In this document: one piece after another, positions 1-6,577 of the stretch
How positions within the stretch are numbered: the stretch's first letter is position 1
Layout of the letters: each line of letters begins with the position of its first letter
Source: a bacterium
GTDB lineage: Bacteria > Bacteroidota > Bacteroidia > Cytophagales > Thermonemataceae
Reading direction: 5' to 3'
NCBI GenBank assembly: GCA_025362415.1
Contig: JANYGM010000282.1
Location: 1 to 8,557, forward strand
Length of the DNA: 8,557 bases
Translations under genes and position numbers: made by a program
Notes under the pieces: model-generated
Told to the model about the DNA's origin: nothing
Databases searched by the model: none
Seen by the model: only the letters and a program-made list of their open reading frames with translations

Positions 1-135
1 AATTTACAACCTGTGCTTGTGTTTTTATAGAAAAAAATAGAAAAAAAAATGTGTAAAGAAAATATTTCATAAATGATTAGTTATAAAATGATTGTTTTTT
101 GATTATTAGTTAGTTGTAATTTCATATCAAAAAGA

Positions 136-173
136 AATCAAGTTATTAAAGTAGTAACTTTGATAACTTGATT
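136..173. terminator. Probable bidirectional hairpin terminator
   Basis: AATCAAGTTAT (136-146) pairs perfectly with ATAACTTGATT (163-173). The stem continues inward through one G-T wobble and four more pairs (147-151 with 158-162), giving 16 pairs around a six-base TAGTAA loop. On the plus strand a short run of T follows at 178-182. On the minus strand the A-run at 129-133 becomes a T-run after the stem. The stem is AT-rich, so it is weaker than the hairpin at 1902-1940, and a protein-binding palindrome is an alternative. The T-run on both sides suggests termination of converging transcripts. Confidence 0.5.
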
Positions 174-256
174 CTGATTTTTCGGAAAAATACTATTTAT
201 TTATTTCTAAAACAAATTTTTATTGTTGCTGTAAATTATTAGTTGCAATTTTTGGG

Positions 257-285
257 AAAAAACGTTTGGTGGGGACACCAAACGT
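257..285 (-). terminator. Intrinsic terminator hairpin (hairpin A), likely for the porin gene
   Basis: ACGTTTGGTG (262-271) and CACCAAACGT (276-285) form a perfect 10-pair stem around a GGGA loop. Read on the minus strand, the hairpin is followed directly by six T residues, complementary to the A-run 257-262. That is the shape of a rho-independent terminator. It lies about 105 bases downstream of the porin stop codon, which is far but acceptable as no gene intervenes. On the plus strand no T-run follows, so termination there is not predicted. Confidence 0.6.
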
Positions 286-296
286 GGGTTAGAACA

Positions 297-320
297 TTGT
301 TTGGTGTCCTCACCAAACAA
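297..320. repeat. Hairpin B, inverted near-copy of hairpin A
   Basis: TTGTTTGGTG (297-306) and CACCAAACAA (311-320) form a perfect 10-pair stem with a TCCT loop. The core at 299-318 is the reverse complement of 264-283 except for one position in the loop (GTTTGGTGGGGACACCAAAC at 264-283). Hairpin B therefore either folds alone or pairs along about 20 bases with hairpin A across a 15-base spacer (284-298). No T-run follows on either strand, so it is not a terminator by itself. Confidence 0.6.
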
Positions 321-388
321 CAAGACACTATTTTGCAACGGAACTTTTACAGCAAATTTTTTATTTAAAACTAACCATAAGCTAGATA

Positions 389-1750
389 CTACAATCTAAA
401 TAATGTAGCAAAAATAATTCTGGCTTCAGACTTGACCAAATCAGGTCGCCACGCAGGGTCTAGTGGCGTGGTTGTATAGCCTGTTTGTGAGGTTACACCA
501 CCCGCACCTGCAAAATACGGCACGCTAGAATTTCTATAAACACCTTCTACTCTGAAAGTTATGCTTTGATTAGGCATATAATCAAAATTAGTAGAAATAT
601 CCCAACCAACAAATTTATCACCAGGATTAGCACTAAACGGAAATTTCCCTTCTGTTGTCGTTGGGTCGCTTGGATTAGGCAAAGGGCTTGCTTGCCCCGT
701 TGGGTAAAGCACCAAATAACGTCCAGGATTAGTCATAATGCCACCTCCAAGTGTCCAAGCCATTTTATTTTTTGCAAACCAAATGCGGTTATAAATCATT
801 GCACTTGCAAAATATTGCGCAGGATTAAGCGTATCACTATTATTAAAACCATTCACACCTCCGCCTTGCTCAAAACCAATATCACCAGTCAAAGAAAACG
901 CCATTTTGGTAATCCCATTTGAAGTAGGGTTATCATAATATTTCACAAGCATACTATTATCAGAATGAAAACGTTTTCTTGCAGGAAGTCCACCCGCATC
1001 TGTGCCATAATAGTTGTTAGAGATAAGTTTAAGGTTGTTTTTCATATACGTAACGCTTCCGCCTACGCCAGGTTGAGCATTGAATTTGCCGTAACTTTGC
1101 CAGCCATTGATAAACCAAAGTTCTATTTTGAGCCTTTTACTTGGGTGAATTTGCGCCCTCACACCATTGAAAAACCAAGGCGTATTATCAGAGGTATAAG
1201 AGGCTTGATATTCCCAGTTTTCTGCTTGGTAGTAAGAATTTAGCCCAATATAGCTCATAAACATACCAGCATCAATATTGATACCATACCATTTGTTGAA
1301 ATGATAGCCTACATACGCCTCACTCAAATAACGGTACACATCAGCTAGTTTGTATTGCCCTCTGTATGGACTCAAATCATTGCGAGGGATAACAAGGGAA
1401 CGTGTGCCAAATTGCGTCATAAACCTTGCACGAGCATTTCCATAGTTCAAATCTCCGCCAAAATGCAAAGCAGAAAGTTGGACTTCATTGTTGCGTGCAA
1501 GTGCCGTAGAGCCTACAACGGTATTATCATTAGGATTATTAAAAGAACGGGTATAATTAACATCTAGGAAAATACTAGGGGAAAAGTATTTCATATTTTT
1601 GAAGACAGAAGAGTCCCTGCGGTCTGCTCCATTTTGCCAGCTTACATCAATTCCTTCAAAAGGCTCTCCTTTCTGCTGAGCAAAAATAATTTGCATTGTT
1701 TGCAAATAAATCACAGAAAGGATTAGAAAAAAAACATTTTTTTTAGTCAT
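389..1750 (-). CDS. Outer-membrane beta-barrel porin, OmpL/bbp2-like
   Basis: The product is a 453-residue outer-membrane protein. Residues 1-24 form a signal peptide (MTKK, then a hydrophobic core ending IIFA before QQ). The rest is made of short alternating aromatic/hydrophobic strands with polar turns. Residues 140-225 fit the putative beta-barrel porin-2 (OmpL-like) family best: LSEAYVGYHF, then a G-I-D-A-G-M-F strand, IGLNSYY, TPWFFNGVRA and ELWFINGWQSYG. The protein ends in LFRL rather than the more usual terminal Phe. Such porins are thought to pass small solutes; no substrate can be inferred. The start at 1750 is chosen over an in-frame ATG at 1810 because the signal peptide begins there, and because a promoter at 1779-1811 overlaps the longer version. 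The gene stands alone, with a terminator on each side. Confidence 0.82.
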   Translation of the reverse strand: MTKKNVFFLILSVIYLQTMQIIFAQQKGEPFEGIDVSWQNGADRRDSSVFKNMKYFSPSIFLDVNYTRSFNNPNDNTVVGSTALARNNEVQLSALHFGGDLNYGNARARFMTQFGTRSLVIPRNDLSPYRGQYKLADVYRYLSEAYVGYHFNKWYGINIDAGMFMSYIGLNSYYQAENWEYQASYTSDNTPWFFNGVRAQIHPSKRLKIELWFINGWQSYGKFNAQPGVGGSVTYMKNNLKLISNNYYGTDAGGLPARKRFHSDNSMLVKYYDNPTSNGITKMAFSLTGDIGFEQGGGVNGFNNSDTLNPAQYFASAMIYNRIWFAKNKMAWTLGGGIMTNPGRYLVLYPTGQASPLPNPSDPTTTEGKFPFSANPGDKFVGWDISTNFDYMPNQSITFRVEGVYRNSSVPYFAGAGGVTSQTGYTTTPLDPAWRPDLVKSEARIIFATLFRL

Positions 1751-1778
1751 TTTAGTTGTATTTTTAAGATTGAAGGCG

Positions 1779-1811
1779 CAAATGTAGCAATATTCAAACT
1801 CAAAAGACAAA
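1779..1811 (-). promoter_or_regulatory. Bacteroidota sigma-A type promoter of the porin gene
   Basis: On the minus strand a -33 element TTTG (1808-1811) is followed after 21 bases by TACATTTG (1779-1786). This matches the Bacteroidota consensus TTTG / TAnnTTTG with a spacer in the known 17-23 range. Transcription would start around 1772, leaving an A-rich leader of about 20 bases (ending ATACAACTAAA) before the ATG at 1750. The leader has no Shine-Dalgarno sequence, as is usual in this phylum. Confidence 0.72.
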
Positions 1812-1901
1812 TAAAATACAAAGATTTTTATCTAATTTTTACCCAATAAAGAAATATTTATTTAATAACGTCAGAAACTGATTTCGCTTTGGGTTAGAGG
1901 C

Positions 1902-1940
1902 AAAAAAAGCCCTAGTTAAGATTAGCTCTCAACTAGGGCT
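1902..1940 (-). terminator. Rho-independent terminator of the esterase-adhesin gene
   Basis: AGCCCTAGTT (1908-1917) and AACTAGGGCT (1931-1940) are perfect reverse complements with a 13-base loop. On the minus strand seven T residues follow the stem (complement of 1902-1908). The hairpin starts 14 bases after the stop codon of the gene that ends at 1955. It lies upstream of the porin promoter, which separates the two transcription units. Confidence 0.88.
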
Positions 1941-1954
1941 GAAAATGATTAAAA

Positions 1955-4900
1955 TTACTCACTCAAAACCACTTTCTTAGTAATGATACCATCTTTGCTA
2001 ATGATTTTCACGTAGTAAATACCAACTGAAAGATTTTCAATAGAAAATTGTTCTGTTACTTGCAGACCACTTTTATTGAGTTTTTTGCTACCTTGTATTT
2101 TTCCTAACGCATCATAAATTATCACCTCATAATCTCCACGCAAAGCATTATTCATACTAACTTGAAAAATTCCTTTTGTAGGATTTGGCGACAAACTTAC
2201 ATTCTCTAATTGTTTGTCCAAACTCGTAGCTACATTACCCAGCGTAATCACGACAGACAAAGATACAACTGTAGCACAGGCATTAGCCACACCAACCAAA
2301 GAAACAGTATAGCTTCCTTCAGCAGTAACACGCAAAGTATTGCTTGTTGCACCTGCAATAGCTACTCCATCTTTATTCCATTGATTATTAGTTGCACTAC
2401 TAGATGTAAGCGTTAAGCTAGTCAAATCTCTCGTAATGATAGGCACGCCTACATTTACACAATTGGTAACATTTACTGCAAAAGTTTGTGAAACTGTGCC
2501 ACCATTGCCATCATTTGCCGTTACTGTTACGTTGGTTGTACCAACTGCTACACTCAAAAGGCTCAAATTAGCCACGCTAACCGTTGCAGTTGCTTTTGTA
2601 ATATCAACAACACTATATGTATAAGAAAGTGTATTTGCATCAGCATCAGCAAAATACGTTCCCAAAGCAAGCACAGTTGCGGGGTCGCCCAGACGTAGAT
2701 TTTGTGTAGGAATAACACTTACTGTTGGCATTCTATTCACTAATACTGTAAATGTTTGTGTAACCGTTCCTGTACCATTATTTGCCGTTACAGTTACTAT
2801 TGTTGTGCCACCAGCCACAGGAGAAAGCGTTAGGTTTGCACCTGCAACTGCTGTTCCTGCTATGTTTGTAGGCACACTTGCAACTGTATAAGTAAGCGCA
2901 CTCACACTAGAAAAATAAGGAGCAAGGTTTAAAACGACATTTGCGCCACCCATTTGAAGTAGTTGATTTGGGATAGTGCCTATTGCAGTTGGAAGCGTAG
3001 TTACAGTTATTGTAAAAGTTTGTGAAACTGTGCCACCATTGCCATCATTTGCTGTTACTGTGATGATTGTACTACCAAGTGCCACAGAAGTAATAGTAAA
3101 TGTACTTCCTGCCAAAACTGCCGTAGCAATGCTAGGTGTGGCATTTGTGCTTGTAAAAGTCAAAGTATTGCCGTCTGCATCAGTAAAATAAGCCGCAATA
3201 TTAAATGTAGCACTTGCTGCACCTAATTGAATTGCTTGATTTGGAATAACTGTTGCTACTGGCGCGCTATTCACTAAAACCGTAAAAGTTTGTGAAATTG
3301 TGCCACCATTGCCATCATTTGCCGTTACTGTAATAATAGTTGTACCTGCTACAAGTGGCGCAAGTGTAAATGTACTTCCTGCAAGTGTTGCAGTTGCTAT
3401 TGTTGGCGTTGCATTTGTACTACTGAAAGTCAAAGTATTGCCATCTGCATCAGTAAAGAAAGAGGCTATATTTAGTGTTCCGTTTGCACCACCTAATTGT
3501 AATGTTTGATTTGGAATAACTGTTGCAGTTGGTGGTCTGTTTACAATAATAGTAAAAGTTTGTGAAACTGTGCCACCATTGCCATCATTTGCCGTTACGG
3601 TAATGACTGTTGAGCCACCCGCCACAGGCACAAGTGTAAATGTACTTCCTGCGAGTGTTGCAGTTGCTATTGTTGGCGTTCCGTTTGTACTACTGAAAGT
3701 CAAAGTATTTCCATCTGCATCAGTAAAGAAAGAGGCTATATTTAGTGTTCCATTTGCTCCACCCAACTGCAAAGTTTGGTTTGGAATAACTGTTGCTACT
3801 GGTGGTCTGTTTACAATAATAGTAAATGTTTGTGTGATTGTGCCACCGTTGCCATCATTTGCCGTTATTGTTATTGTTGTTGTGCCACCTGCAACCCCTG
3901 AAAGTGTCAAAGTGTTACCTGCAAATATTGCAGTTGCTATACCTGTTGGAGAGAAAATTGGAGTATAAGTAAGTGTATTTCCATCTGCATCAGCAAAGAA
4001 AGAAGCAAGATTTACTGTGCCTGTTCCACCAATTTGTACTGTTTGCGTTGTGATAGTGCCTACCGCAGTTGGTGGTCTGTTTACGAGTATTGTAAATGTT
4101 TGTGAAACTGTACCACCATTGCCATCATTTGCCGTTACTGTGATAGTGGTTGTACCTGCTACAAGTGGTGCAAGTGTAAATATACTTCCTACAAGTGTTG
4201 CAGTTGCTATTGTTGGTGTTCCATTTGTGCTTGTGAAAGTCAAAGTATTTCCATCTGCATCAGTAAAGAAAGAGGCTATATTTAGTGTTCCATTTGCGCC
4301 ACCTAATTGTAATATTTGGTTTGGAATAACTGTTGCTACTGGTGGTCTGTTGATATTTACAACAAAAGTAACTGGCGCACTTGCACAACCTCCTCCAATA
4401 TTGTCGTTAGCTATCAATGTAATAGTAATTGCTCCTCCTGTACCTGACGTAATAGGTGTAAGTGTTACAATATTTCCAGTAACAGAAACAGTCAAATTAG
4501 CAGGATTACTAGAAGTAGCAGTATAAGTCATTGGATTGCTATTTGCATCTGTAAAAGCCGTAGCAATATTAACGGTTTGCGCACCTCCATTTATTTGGAT
4601 ATTTTGCGTAGGAACTGCCGTAGCAGCCACAGGAGCATTATTGAAAGTGAAATTTTGTGTAAGGATTACAGCGGCTTTTCCTAAATTACGCTGGTAAGCC
4701 GTAACAGAAAGTGACCTTGCACCACCTGTGGCGTTCCACGTTACACTAATTGTTCTTAGATATTGTCTTGCGGTTGCACTATAAGCAGTTGGAGAACTAG
4801 GCGTGTTGATAGTCCCATTAGTAATGCTCCAATCATAATAAAAATCACTATTTCCGCTTATGTTAAGCGCATTATCAATGGTGTATGTTTGGGTAAGATT

Positions 4901-5986
4901 TTGGTCACAAATAACAGAATTTATGCCTGTAAATGCGTGTATAGCAGGTTTTAGCCTATAATCATAAGAAAACTGTCCACCACGTACAGGAATATCAGCA
5001 TAAATATTAGTTCCATCAAAATGTACTCCGTGGTCTCTTGTATAAGTATAAAGAATATGTGGTGCAACTACAGCGTTTGCTCTTGTATTCATTGCGTTTC
5101 CTCCAAAAACATCAGGCAAATTAAATCCAGGCAACCAATTCAAAGAGGAAAATGGCTCACCACTATTATAAGGAATAGTACCATCATCAGAACTATGAAA
5201 ATATACTGCGGGCGCATCACTAGCATTTACAATATAAGTTACATCTCCCAAAGCACCTGCAAAACTAATCCCACCGTTAGCTTTTCCACTAATAGGCGCA
5301 CCACCAATTGCTTGCGTTTTGTTATCACCAATTCCATCTAAAAGCCCTAAATCAGGAAGTCCCAAATAAGCACGAGTAGATGCAGGTCTTTCTGCATCAG
5401 TATCTAGATAAAGATTGTGCATTGCCACAAATCCGCCTGCACTATGTCCACCAATAAAAATCTGATTTGGGTCAATTTTATAATTAAGCATATTAGCATT
5501 TTGCCTAAAAAAACGTACTGCAGAACGCCCATCTTGTACGCCACGATATACGGCACGTTTGGATTTTTCTGCATCAGAAAGGTTCATACCTAGCCTATAA
5601 TCAATAGTTGCAGTTACAAAACCACGTTTTGCATAAAGTTGGCAAAGTTGTGTCATATCTGCCATAGTGCGGTTTCCTGTTACAAATCCGCCACCAAAAC
5701 AGAAGATAATTACAGGTCTTTTTGTGAGTGTATCTGTTGCTGGGGGCTGATAAATATCCATACGAAGCGTTGGATTAACATTTCCGTAGGTAGTTTCATC
5801 AGCTATTTGATTCCCAAAAAGATTGGTTGTTGTTACATGTGGAATAGTTGTACTAAACGCCACATTTGTCGTAGGTGCTGGGACAGTCGTAAAAATTTCT
5901 GTTTTGTACCTATCAGGTAGCACTTGGGCGGATAACACGCCTATACAATAAAGGCACGTTATCAGAAATGAGAAGATTTTTTTCAT
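1955..5986 (-). CDS. T9SS-secreted alpha/beta-hydrolase (esterase-like) with cadherin/Ig-like repeats
   Basis: This is a 1343-residue secreted or surface-anchored protein. The signal peptide is residues 1-20 (cut after LSA). Residues about 60-350 are an alpha/beta-hydrolase of the carboxylesterase/feruloyl-esterase-like (BD-FAE) type: oxyanion loop FGGGF (97-101), nucleophile elbow GGHSAGG with Ser182, probable acid Asp268 in HSSDDGTIPY, and probable His322 (or His319) in DHGVHF. Residues about 355-447 resemble a PKD-like domain. Residues 450-1173 hold eight cadherin/Ig-like repeats, and 1174-1250 an Ig-like domain (QWNKDGVAIAGATS). Residues about 1260-1343 are a T9SS type A sorting domain: SPNPTKG, a YDALGK strand, GIYYVKI and a KKVV end. 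The sorting domain would be cleaved on export. The enzyme would act outside the cell on ester-linked carbohydrate or a similar substrate, while the repeats act as stalk or adhesin; the substrate is unknown. No consensus promoter is visible in the 74 bases upstream. Confidence 0.88.
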   Translation of the reverse strand: MKKIFSFLITCLYCIGVLSAQVLPDRYKTEIFTTVPAPTTNVAFSTTIPHVTTTNLFGNQIADETTYGNVNPTLRMDIYQPPATDTLTKRPVIIFCFGGGFVTGNRTMADMTQLCQLYAKRGFVTATIDYRLGMNLSDAEKSKRAVYRGVQDGRSAVRFFRQNANMLNYKIDPNQIFIGGHSAGGFVAMHNLYLDTDAERPASTRAYLGLPDLGLLDGIGDNKTQAIGGAPISGKANGGISFAGALGDVTYIVNASDAPAVYFHSSDDGTIPYNSGEPFSSLNWLPGFNLPDVFGGNAMNTRANAVVAPHILYTYTRDHGVHFDGTNIYADIPVRGGQFSYDYRLKPAIHAFTGINSVICDQNLTQTYTIDNALNISGNSDFYYDWSITNGTINTPSSPTAYSATARQYLRTISVTWNATGGARSLSVTAYQRNLGKAAVILTQNFTFNNAPVAATAVPTQNIQINGGAQTVNIATAFTDANSNPMTYTATSSNPANLTVSVTGNIVTLTPITSGTGGAITITLIANDNIGGGCASAPVTFVVNINRPPVATVIPNQILQLGGANGTLNIASFFTDADGNTLTFTSTNGTPTIATATLVGSIFTLAPLVAGTTTITVTANDGNGGTVSQTFTILVNRPPTAVGTITTQTVQIGGTGTVNLASFFADADGNTLTYTPIFSPTGIATAIFAGNTLTLSGVAGGTTTITITANDGNGGTITQTFTIIVNRPPVATVIPNQTLQLGGANGTLNIASFFTDADGNTLTFSSTNGTPTIATATLAGSTFTLVPVAGGSTVITVTANDGNGGTVSQTFTIIVNRPPTATVIPNQTLQLGGANGTLNIASFFTDADGNTLTFSSTNATPTIATATLAGSTFTLAPLVAGTTIITVTANDGNGGTISQTFTVLVNSAPVATVIPNQAIQLGAASATFNIAAYFTDADGNTLTFTSTNATPSIATAVLAGSTFTITSVALGSTIITVTANDGNGGTVSQTFTITVTTLPTAIGTIPNQLLQMGGANVVLNLAPYFSSVSALTYTVASVPTNIAGTAVAGANLTLSPVAGGTTIVTVTANNGTGTVTQTFTVLVNRMPTVSVIPTQNLRLGDPATVLALGTYFADADANTLSYTYSVVDITKATATVSVANLSLLSVAVGTTNVTVTANDGNGGTVSQTFAVNVTNCVNVGVPIITRDLTSLTLTSSSATNNQWNKDGVAIAGATSNTLRVTAEGSYTVSLVGVANACATVVSLSVVITLGNVATSLDKQLENVSLSPNPTKGIFQVSMNNALRGDYEVIIYDALGKIQGSKKLNKSGLQVTEQFSIENLSVGIYYVKIISKDGIITKKVVLSE
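2468..4639 (-). repeat. Eight in-frame tandem repeats of about 270 bp inside the esterase-adhesin
   Basis: The units in reading order are 4639-4352, 4351-4082, 4081-3812, 3811-3542, 3541-3272, 3271-3002, 3001-2738 and 2737-2468. Six of the eight are exactly 90 codons; the first has 96 and the seventh 88. The typical unit starts NRPP, then VIPNQTLQLGGANGTLNI, FFTDADGNTLTF, a variable strand, ITVTANDGNGGT and QTFTI-V. This is a cadherin-like (CADG) or bacterial Ig-like pattern. The DADGN and ANDGNGG segments are possible calcium-binding loops at domain junctions. Units 2, 4 and 5 are the most alike at DNA level; units 1, 7 and 8 are more diverged, as expected at the ends of a tandem array. Confidence 0.9.
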
Positions 5987-6060
5987 TTTGTTAAAATTAA
6001 ATTGATTAAATATTGAATTGTTACTGAAGTTATTTTTAGTTATTTCTTGGCTACTTTTGG

Positions 6061-6558
6061 CTATTTTTTAGGATTTATTATTTCTCTTTTTTTGATAATT
6101 TCGTAGATTTCATTCTGAAAGAAACGGTTTTTGGTATGTTCTTTTTTCATTTCTTCATACTTTTTTTGCTCAAGATTTTGCTTTGCAACAAAGTTATTAA
6201 CATTCAAATCATAAGTTTCTTTTTCTTTTTGTATCAAATACTGGAGTTTGTCCATTTCTGTCACTTCTTGTGCTGTAAGGGTAATTTTTTTGCTGTGCAT
6301 TTGTGCATTAAAAATTTCTCCAAACCTTTTTTCTGGAATATTGACACTAGGAAGGTGTTTTTGCATTATTTTTATAGCATCAAAAGAATTATTAAAGGTA
6401 TATTCGTACACGACAGAAAATTTTTCTTTTTCTTCCTTCGTGAATTTTTCTGATACTTTTTCTGTATTTTTTGTTTTCACTTGTGCGTGTATATATGTAG
6501 GTATGCCTACGAAACAAAGTAAGCAAAAAACAAAAAAATAAAATGTTTTTTTAATCAT
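6061..6558 (-). CDS. Small exported Lys/Glu-rich protein of unknown function
   Basis: I do not recognise this 165-residue protein. Residues 1-25 form a clear signal peptide: MIKK, a Phe/Cys/Leu-rich core, then YIHA before Q26. The predicted mature part is highly charged and mostly helical. A Lys/Glu-rich linker (27-47) is followed by a segment with VVYEYTFNN (49-57) and HLPSVNIPEKRFGEIF (68-83). Residues about 94-160 form a long amphipathic, possibly coiled-coil helix (LTAQEVTEMDKLQYLIQKEK, then EQKKYEEMKKEH). No lipobox, sorting domain or catalytic motif is visible, so a periplasmic location is most likely. Size and helical content recall small periplasmic chaperone-like proteins, but no signature supports that. 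The gene lies 19 bases after the Fic gene and probably shares its transcript. The composition is very AT-rich compared with the downstream esterase-adhesin. Confidence 0.75.
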   Translation of the reverse strand: MIKKTFYFFVFCLLCFVGIPTYIHAQVKTKNTEKVSEKFTKEEKEKFSVVYEYTFNNSFDAIKIMQKHLPSVNIPEKRFGEIFNAQMHSKKITLTAQEVTEMDKLQYLIQKEKETYDLNVNNFVAKQNLEQKKYEEMKKEHTKNRFFQNEIYEIIKKREIINPKK

Positions 6559-6577
6559 AATTGTATTTATTTTTGTA

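Larger units (their letters stand above)
226..355. repeat. Nested inverted-repeat element enclosing two hairpins
   Basis: The outer arms TTGCTGTAAA (226-235) and TTTACAGCAA (346-355) are perfect reverse complements. A second arm pair, GTTGCAA (242-248) and TTGCAAC (333-339), is nested inside and offset by six bases on each side. The enclosed segment carries hairpin A (262-285) and hairpin B (297-320). The whole could fold as an outer stem with a symmetric internal loop leading to a junction with two stem-loops. No open frame lies inside. It could be a non-autonomous dispersed repeat, a structured RNA or a composite 3'-UTR. Without other copies the class stays open. Confidence 0.5.
1..388. other. 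Non-coding, AT-rich structured intergenic region
   Basis: No convincing coding frame crosses this stretch. Short open frames at the left edge (for example one reaching a TAG at about position 30) could be the tail of a plus-strand gene, but this cannot be shown. The region holds two separate inverted-repeat structures, at 136-173 and 226-355, annotated separately. It lies downstream of the porin gene, whose stop is at 389-391, so part of it is presumably the 3' end of that transcript. Confidence 0.75.

Noticed and set aside
1..48. The tail of a plus-strand gene entering from the left edge.
   Set aside because: Short open frames exist in more than one phase, but each is too short to separate from chance.
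226..355. A tRNA or known riboswitch to explain the cloverleaf-like fold.
   Set aside because: Arm lengths, loops and conserved bases of tRNA are missing. No riboswitch motif that I know matches, and the element lies downstream, not upstream, of the porin gene.
1751..1810. A longer porin start at 1810 adding 20 residues.
   Set aside because: The extension would bury the signal peptide inside the chain, and its codons overlap a good promoter at 1779-1811.
3002..4351. Regularly spaced repeats that might suggest a CRISPR-like array.
   Set aside because: The 270-base period matches 90 codons of a cadherin-like domain in frame, similarity runs through the whole unit, and there are no distinct spacers.
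2976..4526. Several plus-strand open frames opposite the repeat array with recurring PPLPSFAVTV segments.
   Set aside because: They are the antisense reading of the in-frame 270-bp repeats, which lack stops in that frame. They repeat with the array, have no leader or promoter, and are contained in a well-supported gene.
6136..6541. Two plus-strand open frames rich in Phe and Ser opposite the small exported protein.
   Set aside because: They are complementary to Lys/Glu-rich codons of the minus-strand gene, which has a clear signal peptide and sensible operon spacing.
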